Of a DNA stretch of 64,000 nucleotides, positions 50,238-60,400 are shown piece by piece. A program made the position numbers and the translations under genes. Origin of the DNA: Kyrpidia tusciae DSM 2912 (GTDB lineage Bacteria > Bacillota > Bacilli > Kyrpidiales > Kyrpidiaceae); assembly GCF_000092905.1 (NCBI RefSeq), contig NC_014098.1:868001-932000 (forward strand), given 5' to 3'. Numbering within the stretch: the first letter of the stretch is position 1; each line of letters begins with the position of its first letter. The notes beneath the pieces are model-generated. The model was given only the letters and a program-made list of their open reading frames with translations, had not been told where the DNA came from and ran no database searches.

Positions 50238-51899
50238 ATGTCGGAAGGGCCCATTCGCGCACCCCGGGGAAATCAACTGCACTGCAAGGGGTGGATTCAA
50301 GAAGCCGCCATGAGGATGTTGATGAACAATCTCGATCCCGAGGTGGCGGAGAAACCGGAGGAATTGATCGTGTACGGCGGGACGGGCAAGGCGGCCCGAA
50401 ACTGGGAGGCCTATCGGGCGATCGTGCGGTCCCTGCAGGAGTTGGAGAATGATGAAACGCTTTTGGTGCAATCCGGCAAGCCCGTGGGGATTTTCAAGAC
50501 CCACCCCGAGGCTCCCCGGGTGTTGATTTCGAACGCCATGCTGGTTCCGGCCTGGGCGAATTGGGACGTTTTCAGAGACTTGGAACGAAAGGGTCTCACC
50601 ATGTTCGGACAAATGACGGCGGGCTCCTGGATTTATATCGGGTCCCAAGGAATTCTGCAGGGGACATACGAGACCTTTGCCCAAGCGGCGAGGCGGCACG
50701 CCTCGGGGTCGCTGAAGGGCAAATGGGTGTTGACCGCCGGGCTCGGCGGCATGGGCGGGGCTCAGCCTTTGGCCGTGACGATGAACGGCGGGGCGGCGCT
50801 GATCGTGGAGGTGGACCCCGCCCGCATCGACCGGCGGATTCAAAGCGGGTATTGCGATCTGCGGGCCGATTCCCTGGACGAGGCGCTGGGCTTGGTGCGG
50901 GGGGCTGTGGAGGAGGGACGTCCGCTGTCCGTCGGACTTTTGGGGAATGCGGCGGAGGTGTATCCGGAGATCGTCCGACGGGGAGTTGTTCCAGATTTTG
51001 TAACAGATCAAACGTCCGCCCACGACCCTTTAAACGGTTACATCCCCGCCGGCCTATCTCTGCCGGAAGCCGGGGCGTTGCGGAAGGCGGACCCCGGGGA
51101 GTACGTCCGGCGGGCGAAGGAGAGTATCGCCCGGCACGTGCAGGCCATGCTGGACCTTCAGGCCCGGGGTTCGGTGGTATTCGACTATGGGAATAACATT
51201 CGCCAGGTGGCCTTTGAGGCGGGGGTGCGGGAGGCGTTTTCGTTCCCGGGCTTTGTGCCGGCCTACATCCGGCCGATGTTCTGCGAGGGGAAGGGGCCCT
51301 TCCGGTGGGCGGCGCTGTCCGGGGATCCGGCGGATATTCGGCGCACGGACGAGCTGGTGTTGGAGCTGTTTCCGGAGAACCGGTCTCTGGCACGGTGGAT
51401 TGAAATGGCCCGGGAAAAGGTGCAGTTCCAGGGGCTTCCGGCGAGGATTTGTTGGCTGGGATACGGCGAGCGGGCGAAGTTCGGCCTGGCGCTGAACGAG
51501 TTGGTCCGCCGGGGGGAGATCTCCGCACCCATCGTCATTGGACGGGATCATTTGGATTGCGGGTCGGTGGCGTCCCCGAACCGGGAAACGGAAGGGATGA
51601 AAGATGGGAGCGACGCCGTGGCCGATTGGCCGATTTTGAATGCGCTTGTCAACACGTCGGCCGGGGCGGGCTGGGTGTCGGTCCACCACGGAGGCGGTGT
51701 GGGGATCGGGTATTCGATTCACGCCGGGATGGTCGTGGTGGCAGACGGTTCTGAGGAGGCGGAGGGTCGATTGCGCCGGGTGTTGACCACCGATCCCGGG
51801 ATGGGGATTATTCGCCACGTGGATGCGGGCTATGACGAGGCGTGGGAGACGGCCCAGAGGCACGGGGTGCGCATCCCGATGGCGGAATTCGCGGAATGA
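50238..51899 (+). CDS. hutU: Urocanate hydratase
   Basis: 553 aa, normal length. It turns urocanate to imidazolonepropionate with tightly bound NAD acting as electrophile. Seen are [17 protein letters not shown], the NAD site [38 protein letters not shown], the active-site stretch [20 protein letters not shown] with the conserved Cys, and [22 protein letters not shown] 50238 after GGGAGGAG. It is followed at 78 bases by hutI. No hutH (histidine ammonia-lyase) is visible in the window. Confidence 0.96.
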   Translation: MSEGPIRAPRGNQLHCKGWIQEAAMRMLMNNLDPEVAEKPEELIVYGGTGKAARNWEAYRAIVRSLQELENDETLLVQSGKPVGIFKTHPEAPRVLISNAMLVPAWANWDVFRDLERKGLTMFGQMTAGSWIYIGSQGILQGTYETFAQAARRHASGSLKGKWVLTAGLGGMGGAQPLAVTMNGGAALIVEVDPARIDRRIQSGYCDLRADSLDEALGLVRGAVEEGRPLSVGLLGNAAEVYPEIVRRGVVPDFVTDQTSAHDPLNGYIPAGLSLPEAGALRKADPGEYVRRAKESIARHVQAMLDLQARGSVVFDYGNNIRQVAFEAGVREAFSFPGFVPAYIRPMFCEGKGPFRWAALSGDPADIRRTDELVLELFPENRSLARWIEMAREKVQFQGLPARICWLGYGERAKFGLALNELVRRGEISAPIVIGRDHLDCGSVASPNRETEGMKDGSDAVADWPILNALVNTSAGAGWVSVHHGGGVGIGYSIHAGMVVVADGSEEAEGRLRRVLTTDPGMGIIRHVDAGYDEAWETAQRHGVRIPMAEFAE

Positions 51900-51977
51900 G
51901 GGCGGGGAACAGGCGGACGCGGGGCTCGGGGCTGCGTGGCTTTGCGTGGCCGAGAATGGAACCTGGAGGTGGTGGGG

Positions 51978-53261
51978 ATGGAGGAGGCGCTGGATCTTCT
52001 GGTGACGGGGATCGGGAGGTTGGTGACGGCCGAGGGCACGTTTCCCAAGGGCGGCAAAGGGATGGGGATGCTGAAGAGCATTCCCAAAGCCGCCATCGCC
52101 GCGAGGGCGAGGCGCGTGGTGGCCGCCGGCCCCGAGGAGGAGGTTTTGGCCGCCGCGGGTGACCGGCCGGTGGGGAGGTGGTTGGATGCGGCCGGGCGAT
52201 TGGTGACGCCAGGGTTGATCGATGCCCACACTCACCTGGTGCATGCGGGGTCCCGGGAGCACGAGCTGTCGCTGAAGTTGCAAGGGGTGTCTTATCTGGA
52301 GATCCTGGCTGCCGGCGGGGGGATCCAGCGCACGGTGTCGGACACGCGGAGGGCCGCCGAGGACGATCTGTACGAGAAGGCACGGCGGACACTGGATGTG
52401 ATGATGACGATGGGGACGACCACGGTGGAGGCGAAAAGCGGGTACGGGTTGGAGTGGGAGACGGAACGGAAGCAGCTCCGGGTGGCTCGGGAGTTGAATC
52501 GGCACCACCCGATGGACGTCGTCTCCACGTTTTTGGGCGCTCACGCGGTGCCGGGGGAGTATCGGGATCGGCCGGACGATTATGTGGCCCAGGTGGCCGA
52601 GGAAATGGTGCCGGCGGTGGCGAGGGAGCATCTGGCGGAGTTCTGTGATGTGTTCTGCGAGGAGGGGGTGTTTTCGGTCCGGCAGTCCCGGGTGATTCTT
52701 GAAGCGGGGCGGCGCTGGGGCCTGCGTCCGAAGGTGCACGCCGATGAGATGGCGGACACGGGGGGTGCGGAGCTGGCGGCGGAGGTGGGGGCGATCTCGG
52801 CGGATCATCTGCTCCACGCCTCGGAGGACGGGTTGCGGGCCCTGGCAGAGGGAGGCGTGGTGGCGGTGCTGTTGCCGGGGACGGCGTTTTTCCTTGGGGA
52901 GACGCCCGCTCCGGCGCGGAAAATGATCGATGAGTTCGCGCTGCCCGTGGCATTGGCGACGGATTACAATCCCGGCAGCAGCCCGACGGAGTCGCTGCAG
53001 TTGATCATGGCCATGGCGGCGGCGACGATGCGCATGACGCCCGAGGAGATTGTGACGGCGGTGACTCTCAACGCGGCCTGCGCCCTTGGCCGGGGCGGGG
53101 AGACGGGGACATTGGAGCCCGGAAAATGGGCGGATTTTGTATTGTGGGAGGCGGAGAATCCGGCGTATCTCGTCTATCGTTTTGGGGTGAATCACACCCA
53201 CGCCGTGGTGAAAAAGGGGCATGTGGTGGCTGTGAACAAAAAAGTCGTTGGATCGTGCTAG
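51978..53261 (+). CDS. hutI: Imidazolonepropionase
   Basis: 427 aa. It opens the imidazolone ring to N-formimino-L-glutamate. Metal ligands are in LIDAHTHLVHAGSRE, FLGAHAVPGEYRD and KVHADEMADTGGAELAAE, and the last Asp is in LATDYNPGSSPTESL. EAKSGYGLEWETE is a family hallmark. ATG 51978 has GGAGGTGG upstream; the frame opens 14 codons earlier without a site. Last gene of the island. Confidence 0.95.
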   Translation: MEEALDLLVTGIGRLVTAEGTFPKGGKGMGMLKSIPKAAIAARARRVVAAGPEEEVLAAAGDRPVGRWLDAAGRLVTPGLIDAHTHLVHAGSREHELSLKLQGVSYLEILAAGGGIQRTVSDTRRAAEDDLYEKARRTLDVMMTMGTTTVEAKSGYGLEWETERKQLRVARELNRHHPMDVVSTFLGAHAVPGEYRDRPDDYVAQVAEEMVPAVAREHLAEFCDVFCEEGVFSVRQSRVILEAGRRWGLRPKVHADEMADTGGAELAAEVGAISADHLLHASEDGLRALAEGGVVAVLLPGTAFFLGETPAPARKMIDEFALPVALATDYNPGSSPTESLQLIMAMAAATMRMTPEEIVTAVTLNAACALGRGGETGTLEPGKWADFVLWEAENPAYLVYRFGVNHTHAVVKKGHVVAVNKKVVGSC

Positions 53262-53335
53262 GTATCTTGGCCCAAGTTACGCAAAGTAATTGGCGGATTA
53301 TTGTCTGAGGGAGGAAGGCCATGAACGAACTATAG

Positions 53336-53813
53336 TGGTCCCAGGAAACTGAACAAGCGACAGGGGGCTGTTTAAGCTACACTATGGGCATGCGAAAACA
53401 TTACTCGGCTTCATTCAAAGCGCAGGTCGTTCTGGAACTTCTCAGGGAAGAGAAGACGGTTGCACAATTGGCCTCGGAGTACGCCAGCCCCAGGGAGGCG
53501 AGGGAGTCAATCAGAACATTCATTCACCATTACAATCATGAGCGGCCACACCAATCGTTGGGGTACCACACACCTGCCGAGATTTATCTGAAAGGGATGA
53601 GGCCAGAAGACCCTATACGTCCTCAAGTCTCTACCGAACATACATATTGTGGAAAGGAGAGTGCTTAAAGACTAGGCGAAGCCGCTTCGCTCCTCCCCTC
53701 TGGCCTTTGGCCATTCACCCCTCCCGCTCCTCCAACAACGAGGGACTGGGTCGGTGGAGAGGCGAGGATATAGCTTAGCAACGCCGGAAATTTTGTCTTG
53801 ACAACTGGGACCA
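53336..53813 (+). mobile_element. Internally deleted IS3-family element
   Basis: Ends TGGTCCCAG (53336-53344) and CTGGGACCA (53805-53813) are inverted. Inside, ATG 53384 reads HYSASFKAQVVLELLREEKT, the head of OrfA. It then jumps after EYASP to FIHHYNHERPHQSLGYHTPA, the tail of the integrase. About 1 kb is missing, yet the frame is kept. Confidence 0.75.
53384..53668 (+). pseudogene. Fused remnant of IS3 orfA and orfB
   Basis: 94-codon frame that joins the helix-turn-helix start of OrfA with the last 55 residues of the DDE integrase, including one catalytic-block remnant. It lacks the DDE residues before the join. It could still make a short DNA-binding protein. Confidence 0.75.
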
Positions 53814-53815
53814 CC

Positions 53816-54034
53816 GTAGCTTTTGCCCCTGCATGGCTTGCCCATTCCCTCCCGCAAACTGGCTGCAGTCCCTGGATACGCCTTCTCAAGCTGCGCGGCC
53901 AATCGCGGTTGGGTCACCAGCGACTCTTTCTCGGTCTCCTGACGCCAAGTCCCCCGCAGTTGCCTCTTGACCCAATCTCTCGGTTTCTCCGGCAGGCGCT
54001 CCAGAATATTGCGCTCCTTGTGCGTCAGTTTCAT
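53816..54034 (-). pseudogene. IS256-type transposase fragment
   Basis: NILERLPEKPRDWVKRQLRG and LEKAYPGTAASLREGMGK follow the C-terminal third of IS256/MULE transposases (the part before the last acidic block). It is cut by the IS3 remnant on one side and has no body upstream. Confidence 0.55.
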
Positions 54035-54188
54035 GTGTCTTTTTCACAAGGTAGCGCCGGCGACTTGTCGCCAGTGGCTCATGAAGACCACCTGCCACCA
54101 CCGAGTCCCCAACTCGTACCACCACCACACCGCCCCATCCCACAGCTCTCTCTCCACATTCAAGCCTCCCCCTTTCGTTGAACAACAG

Positions 54189-54395
54189 TTAATGCGGCAC
54201 CAGGAACACCACCAATAATCCTGGAACCAAACCTACAATTAAAGCTACCGGGGTTAGTATTAGGGAAATTAAAAAATACTTCTTGCCGCCTTTCTTACAA
54301 GCTTTGAAATAGATCCCTGCGACTAAAGCGGCAATTCTATCACGCAGAATAGCCCGTTTTGCTTCATAAGGCGATAGACTTTTGTACCGTTCCAA
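54189..54395 (-). CDS. Small membrane protein, 68 aa
   Basis: A basic N-terminal half MERYKSLSPYEAKRAILRDR and a hydrophobic C-terminal half (LISLILTPVALIVGLVPGLL). No family is recognised. There is no obvious ribosome site. It lies downstream of the Uma2 gene in the same direction, 21 bases apart. Confidence 0.45.
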   Translation of the reverse strand: MERYKSLSPYEAKRAILRDRIAALVAGIYFKACKKGGKKYFLISLILTPVALIVGLVPGLLVVFLVPH

Positions 54396-54416
54396 GAAAC
54401 GGGCCGCCCTGGTCGT

Positions 54417-54932
54417 TTAGAATATGTCCCGCAGGTTGATGTCCAGCCCTTCAAAGATGCTCACCGTGACCGTTTCGTCCTTGTTGTGTACTGTCGGGAA
54501 CACGTTGGTATCAGTCAGTCGATAGACTTCTACAATCTGGTGGTGTGGGTCGACAATCCAATATTCACGTACTCCTGCAGCCTTGTAGGCCCGGAGCTTG
54601 ACCGTCTTGTCCTTGTATGCTGTAGCAGGTGACAGAACTTCCACGACCATATCCGGAACGCCCACACATCCATGCGGACGCAGTTTCGATGGATCACACA
54701 CGACTGTGATGTCTGGTTGCACATAATTTCCCGATTTGTTACCATCCAGGTAAACATCAAAGGGTGCAGTAAAACATTCACACGTTTTTCCTTTTAGATA
54801 TCCGCTTATGTCACGAAACAGTCTGCCCACAATCCTTTGGTGTTCTGTGGAAGGCGACGGGGTCATGTCGTAAATCACACCGTCGATACGTTCCCATCGT
54901 TCCAACTGTTTGGGGTCAAGCTGGACTTCCAT
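54417..54932 (-). CDS. Uma2-family (DUF820) restriction-endonuclease-fold protein
   Basis: 171 aa. The PD-(D/E)xK core is in VQPDITVVCDPSK, VPDMVVEVLSPATAYKDKTV (ExxxxK) and YKAAGVREYWIVDPHHQIVE. N-terminal WERIDGVIYDMTPSPSTEHQ is typical. The family is widespread, often near mobile DNA; its role is not firmly known. ATG 54932 (MEVQLDPKQLERWERIDG) follows GGTGGGATC; a start four codons earlier is also open. Confidence 0.85.
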   Translation of the reverse strand: MEVQLDPKQLERWERIDGVIYDMTPSPSTEHQRIVGRLFRDISGYLKGKTCECFTAPFDVYLDGNKSGNYVQPDITVVCDPSKLRPHGCVGVPDMVVEVLSPATAYKDKTVKLRAYKAAGVREYWIVDPHHQIVEVYRLTDTNVFPTVHNKDETVTVSIFEGLDINLRDIF

Positions 54933-55136
54933 CCGCGATCCCACCTTCTAACATCACTCGGAGTCTCCGAGTTCAAACTCCACTCCTGCTTCTCTTATCA
55001 GCCGATACAGGTGTCATCGACGCCCACGATAAATTCAGTCCGTTTCTCGACGCTAAACGCCGTTCTATCGTCCGGCAAGGAGTCAATCATCCGGTGAAGC
55101 TGTTATCCAGGCGTTTTCTCTCCTCGTTGATATCCA

Positions 55137-56249
55137 TTATATATAAAAAAGTGTGTCTCTGTCAGCCGGCTTGCCGATTGCCCGTTCCACCTCTTGAATG
55201 AGTTGCCGGACGATGTCTCTCGCGCTCGCGTCCCGGCTCTGTGCGGAACCCTGGCCGGCCCACAGAGAAATGAATTCGGGATCGGCTTGTCGTGCGGCCC
55301 AGTTGCGAATGGGGCGGGTGAGGGCATTCTGAATGGGATACGGGGGTATCGGGCCATCATATTGTTCCATCCACGAGATAAAGGTGTTTCTGAGGCCTCG
55401 GGCGGGTTTTCCGGAAAAACTGTCCGTGATGACAGTCTCGGTGTCGCGGCTGTGGAGCAGGGCTTTCTTGTAGGCCGGGTGTGCGCCGCTCTCCCGACTG
55501 GCGAGAAAGGCGGTGCCCATTTGAACGGCGGAGGCCCCGAGGGTGAGGCAAGCGGCGATCCCTCTGCCGTCCATGATCCCTCCGGAGGCGATGACCGGAA
55601 TGCGGACTCTGTCCACAATTTGGGGAACCAGGGTGATGGTGCCGATAAGGGAGGAGGGGTGGGCTCCGAGAAAGGTCCCGCGGTGGCCGCCCGCTTCGCA
55701 ACCCTGGGCCACGACGGCATCCACACCCGCCTCCTGGAGGTATACGGCTTCCACCACGCTGGTGGCCGTGCCGATCACTCGGATTCCGCGGGATTTCAAC
55801 TCTTTGATTTGCTCTTGGGTCGGGCAGCCGAAAGTGAAGCTAAAGACAGGAATTTGCTCATCTAAAATCACTTCCAACTGTTGGGCAAACGTATCCCCGG
55901 GGGCATTTTCCATGGGAATGCTGTCAATCTCCCTCCCCACCTCCTCGGGTAACGCCTCGAGGGATTTTAAATGATGGATCATGGCCTTGACGACTTCCCT
56001 CTCCACTTGGATGTTCTGGTCTGGAATAAACAAGTTTACTCCAAATGTCTGATCGGTGAGCTGACGGATCCGGCGAATGGCGGCCCGGATGGAGTCGGGC
56101 GACATATATCCGGCTCCGAGAAAACCGAGTCCGCCTTCATTGGACACCGCGGCGACGAGTTCCGGCGTCGTGGGCCCGCCTGCCATGGGGGCCTGGATAA
56201 TGGGATATCGAACGCTTAACATGCGTGTGACGGCAGTGTCATTCCACAT
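55137..56249 (-). CDS. Nitronate monooxygenase (NPD family)
   Basis: 370 aa FMN enzyme with a TIM-barrel. It has PIIQAPMAGGPTTPELVAAV at the start, the active-site QGCEAGGHRGTFLGA with catalytic His, IPVIASGGIMDGRGIAACL for phosphate binding, and GASAVQMGTAFLASRESGAH. It oxidises nitronates such as propionate-3-nitronate and so detoxifies nitro compounds. It stands alone between a Uma2 gene and a lipoprotein gene. Confidence 0.93.
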   Translation of the reverse strand: MWNDTAVTRMLSVRYPIIQAPMAGGPTTPELVAAVSNEGGLGFLGAGYMSPDSIRAAIRRIRQLTDQTFGVNLFIPDQNIQVEREVVKAMIHHLKSLEALPEEVGREIDSIPMENAPGDTFAQQLEVILDEQIPVFSFTFGCPTQEQIKELKSRGIRVIGTATSVVEAVYLQEAGVDAVVAQGCEAGGHRGTFLGAHPSSLIGTITLVPQIVDRVRIPVIASGGIMDGRGIAACLTLGASAVQMGTAFLASRESGAHPAYKKALLHSRDTETVITDSFSGKPARGLRNTFISWMEQYDGPIPPYPIQNALTRPIRNWAARQADPEFISLWAGQGSAQSRDASARDIVRQLIQEVERAIGKPADRDTLFYI

Positions 56250-56417
56250 GGGCTTCGCTCCTTTGAATGAGGATCTATCTCACATTGTAACGCATATCGG
56301 GTGTAAAGCCCTCCTGTATAACATCTCCCCTCGCCCACCCGGGATGAAGTATGTTATGGTGGTCTTGGAAGGCTGTTATCCACATGGCGGCCTACTCACA
56401 TTCGCGAGGTGAGGGCC

Positions 56418-57299
56418 ATGGCGAGCGGCGGTGTGTGGAGACGGGGGATGACGGCGGTGGCGGGCGTGGTGTCGGCGGCGCTGGTGCTTTCAGCCTGCGG
56501 GGCGGCGGCACCATCCGCGCCGGGTCAGCGGGGCGGGGCGTCGGTGCCGGAAGGGACCGGGGACACGGCGTCCGCCTCGGATGGGCAGAAGGGGGCAACC
56601 GCGACGAATCCCAACGATTCGAACGGTTCGCAGGTGAAAGAGCTGGCGGTCCGGCACGTGGCGGAGGGGGACTATCCCGCGGCGGAGATGGGCGATTGGG
56701 TGCGGGCCAATCGTGAGCGGCCCTTCTGGGGATTTTTTACCTTTGGCGGGACCAGGTACCTGATGGTCAGCCGGGGCCCAAGCCCGAATCCGGGCCATAA
56801 AGTCGAGGTGCAAGAAATCAAACAGTTGCCAAGCGGGCACCTTCAGGTTAGGGCCGTCTTTCGTGATCCCGAGCCGGGCAACATGTACGCCCAGGTGATC
56901 AGTTATCCGGTGGATGTGGTGGAGACGCCGGCCTCGGCCACTGCGTATGAACTGATTTTTGAAGGGCCCAGGGCGCCGAAATCCCCGGGGTTTGTGGAGC
57001 CGAACATCATGGTGACGGCGCCCAAGCCCGAGCACACACTGACGGGAACATCGCTCCACCTCCAGGGCAAAGCCCGGGCCTTCGAGGGCCAGATTCACGT
57101 GTATTTGGAAGATGGTCACAATGTCCTCCTGGATCAAGTGTTGTCCGGGGCGGGCGCGCCGGAATGGATGACCATCGACAAAAATTTCGCCTATAAGGCC
57201 CCGACGAATCCGGCGGGGATGTTGATGGTTTACACGGTGAGCCCCCGGGACGGGTCGAAACAGGATGTGGTGATGGTGCCCGTGCGGTTCCAGCCGTGA
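56418..57299 (+). CDS. Lipoprotein with C-terminal Gmad2 domain
   Basis: 293 aa. The signal ends at the lipobox VLSACG. A low-complexity Gly/Ala/Ser linker runs to residue 75. The Gmad2 immunoglobulin-like domain begins about residue 195, FVEPNIMVTAPKPEHTLTGT, and ends MVYTVSPRDGSKQDVVMVPV. In spore formers this domain accompanies germination or GerM-type proteins. GAGGTGAGGG is the ribosome site for ATG 56418. It is convergent with the helicase gene. Confidence 0.82.
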   Translation: MASGGVWRRGMTAVAGVVSAALVLSACGAAAPSAPGQRGGASVPEGTGDTASASDGQKGATATNPNDSNGSQVKELAVRHVAEGDYPAAEMGDWVRANRERPFWGFFTFGGTRYLMVSRGPSPNPGHKVEVQEIKQLPSGHLQVRAVFRDPEPGNMYAQVISYPVDVVETPASATAYELIFEGPRAPKSPGFVEPNIMVTAPKPEHTLTGTSLHLQGKARAFEGQIHVYLEDGHNVLLDQVLSGAGAPEWMTIDKNFAYKAPTNPAGMLMVYTVSPRDGSKQDVVMVPVRFQP

Positions 57300-57434
57300 T
57301 GGATCCGGCCCGGGGTGTCATCCGGATCCGGGTTGTGTTTTTGCTGAGGGGCCGGCGCAGTTCATCGGGGATATCGAACTCAACGATCACCGGTGTTGCG
57401 CCCCGACGGCCTCGCACAAGGGATCGGGCAAGGT

Positions 57435-60400
57435 TCAGCGCACCGCTTCGGCGTCGGCTTCGGTCAGGGACAACAGCGCCCGGACGTCCTCTTCCGTCAG
57501 GCGGAATGCGGACGGGTCTTTTTCACTCTCGATCACCCGGTCGAACAACGCCTGTTTTTTCATCTGCAGGGCGTACATCCGCTCCTCAATTGTTCCTTTG
57601 GCGATCACCCGGAGCACGAGGACGGGATTTTTCTGCCCGATCCGATGCGCCCGGCCGATGGCCTGGGCGTCCACCGCCGGATTCCACCACAGGTCATACA
57701 GGATCACCGTGTCCGCTCCGGTGAGATTCAGCCCCGTCCCCCCGGCCCGCAGGGAAATGAGGAACACGCCCCGCTCACCGGCGTTGAATGCGTCGGCCAT
57801 GGCCAAACGATCTTTGGGTGGGGTGCGGCCGTCGAGATAAAAGGCCTCGATTCCTTCCTGGGCCAAGCGCCCGCGAATGCGCTCCAGCATCTGGGTGAAC
57901 TGGGAGAAGACCAGGGCCCGCCGCCCCGCCACCCGGTAGTCCCGCAGCAGTTCCAGAAGGGCTTCCAGTTTGGCGGAGCTTCCGTCGTACTCCGGCACCA
58001 CCAGGGCCGGATCGGCGCAGACCTGGCGCAGCCGAGTGATTAGGGCGAGGATGGCGATGCGATTTTCCGTCAATCCGCCTTTCTGCATGAGCTGCTGGGC
58101 CCGGAGTTGGGCGTCGTTCAAGAAGGCCAGGTAGGCCGCCTTCTGTTTGTCGTCGAGCTCCACCCAGTGGATCATCTCCGTGCGCTCCGGGAGATCTCTG
58201 AGGACATCTTTTTTTGTCCGCCGCAGAATAAAGGGGCGGACCCGGCGCCGGGCCTGTTCCGGCGAGAGATCTTTGAACCGCTGAAGGGGCGGGAAAAGTC
58301 CGGGCATCAAGGTGTGAATGATCGACCAGAGATCGTCCAGGGCATTTTCGATGGGCGTCCCGGTCAGGGCGAACCGCTTCGGGGCCTGGATCTGTTGGAC
58401 CGCCCGGAAAATCTGGGTGGTGTGGTTTTTGACGGTCTGGGCCTCGTCCAAAATCAAATGTTCAAAAGGAATTTCCGCATATTGGGCGATGTCTTGTCGG
58501 AGCAACGGGTACGAGGTGACGGCGATGTCCCCTGCCTGCAGATTTTGCAGTTTCTGGTTCCGGCTCTCGGGTGGCCCGTCCACCACAGTGACCCGCAGGG
58601 AGGGGGCGAAACGGCGAAATTCGGCCTCCCAGTTATACATCAGCGAAGCCGGCACCACGAGGAGGGAGGGTCGATCGGTGGGCGCCGTCTCCCGCTCGGA
58701 GAGCAAAAAGGCAATGGTTTGCACCGTTTTTCCCAGGCCCATTTCATCGGCGAGAATACCCCCCAGGGAATAGTGGGCGAGCGTCTTCATCCAGCGAAAA
58801 CCGGTGAGTTGATAGGGGCGCAAAGCGGTGCGAAGGCCCGCCGGCGGGGCGATTTCCAAGGCTTCCGGGTCACTGAGGGACTCCACCAAAGTTCGAACGG
58901 CCGTGCTGTACCGGGTCACCCCCCGGGTGTCGTCGGCGTCAACGAGGAGCGCCGTCTTGTACAGAGGCACGCGAAATCCTTGGGTATCCCGGCCTTTCCG
59001 GGATGAGGATCGCGCGTCTCCCAACACCGTTTGGAGCACCGATCGGGCCCTGCGGAAGGATTCATCTTCCAGGGAGAGAAAAGCACCGGATTCGAGGCGC
59101 ACGTAGCGCATGCCCCGCAGCAGAGCTTGCCGAATCTGTTCGACCTCCGCCGGGTCGACCCCGTGGACGTCGAAACGCACGGTCAGCCAGCCCCCGGCCG
59201 GGTCGAGATCGAAGCGAATCTCCGGTTGTGGCTGCACGTCGGTGACGTAGGCGGAGGCGCCATCGGACAGGTAGAGACTGACGTGGTCCAAGGCCGTCAA
59301 GGCGGGAACCGTTTCGTGAAAAAACCGATAAAGCGTTTCGTCCTCTTTTGGGACGGACAGTTTCGCCTGTCCCCCGGGACCCGATTTGACGGTTACAGGG
59401 CCTTCGTTCAGGATCGAAATGACCTGCATTTCCCGATCCATGTCTCTGATGTAAATCTTATCCATAGACGGCGAGACGGCACGGTCGGCGTCCTCATGTG
59501 GAGATTCCGGCGCAGATCCGGCCACCGGGCGAAACACCGCATCCTCGTAATGAAAAGAGACGTCCAGGGAAAGGGCGTCGGGCCCCTCGTCCACAAGCAC
59601 CTCGGTGCGCAGGGGGAATTTTGCAATCTGTTTCGATAAAGACGGTTGGACACGAATTTTGCCGATTGTCTCCAAAGCCGGAACGGTCAGGGACAGGGCG
59701 GTGCCCACCAGATCCCTGGGGATGGAGAGCTGGGGCTGGGGGCGCTCGTAAGAGCGAAGAAACCCGCCGGGCCTCGTTTCAGAGCGCAGCGCCTGTATGA
59801 AGCTGGAGACCAGATTGTCCTCCTGTTCGGACAGGCGATACAACGTTCCGTCTACCACCAGCCACCGGTAAGCTGCCAAGTACTCAGCCCGGGCCAAGGG
59901 GGCGAGATCCAACCGAACGCCCCCTTCCGTCGTTTTGTCGCCCGGGAGCAGGCGGAATTCCAGTCCCGCACTCGGCAGGGGATCCTCGGCTACGACAATT
60001 GGCGCCGGGGCGGCGTTGCCGTGGGCCATGAAGATCTGTCGGCCGCGAAGTTCGTCGAGCAGAGCGTTTGCCGCCGCCGGGGGCAGCGCCATACGGCGGT
60101 CGCCGAGTTTGCGATCGTAAGAATAATAGCCATTCACCGAGCGATAAAAACTTTCTCCGGCCATCACTTGGCTGAGCACCCGCATTGCCGCCAAATCCTC
60201 AGAGGCGATATCGTGCAACTCCGGCTGATACGAGAACCTCGGCGTCAGGGGGTGGGGGGCGCCGATCTGAACATCCCGAATAAAATCCCGGATATTCTTG
60301 ACCACAAAAGTGCGGTCCACCCCGGCTTTCAGCTCAAGGCTCACGTGGCCCTCGTGAACGAGAATATAATCGATAGAAAGGCGGGAGGTTACCCGGCGTC

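Noticed and set aside
51054-53222. 722-aa minus-strand frame across hutU and hutI
   Set aside because: GC-driven antisense frame, very rich in Arg, His and Pro, over two well-conserved genes.
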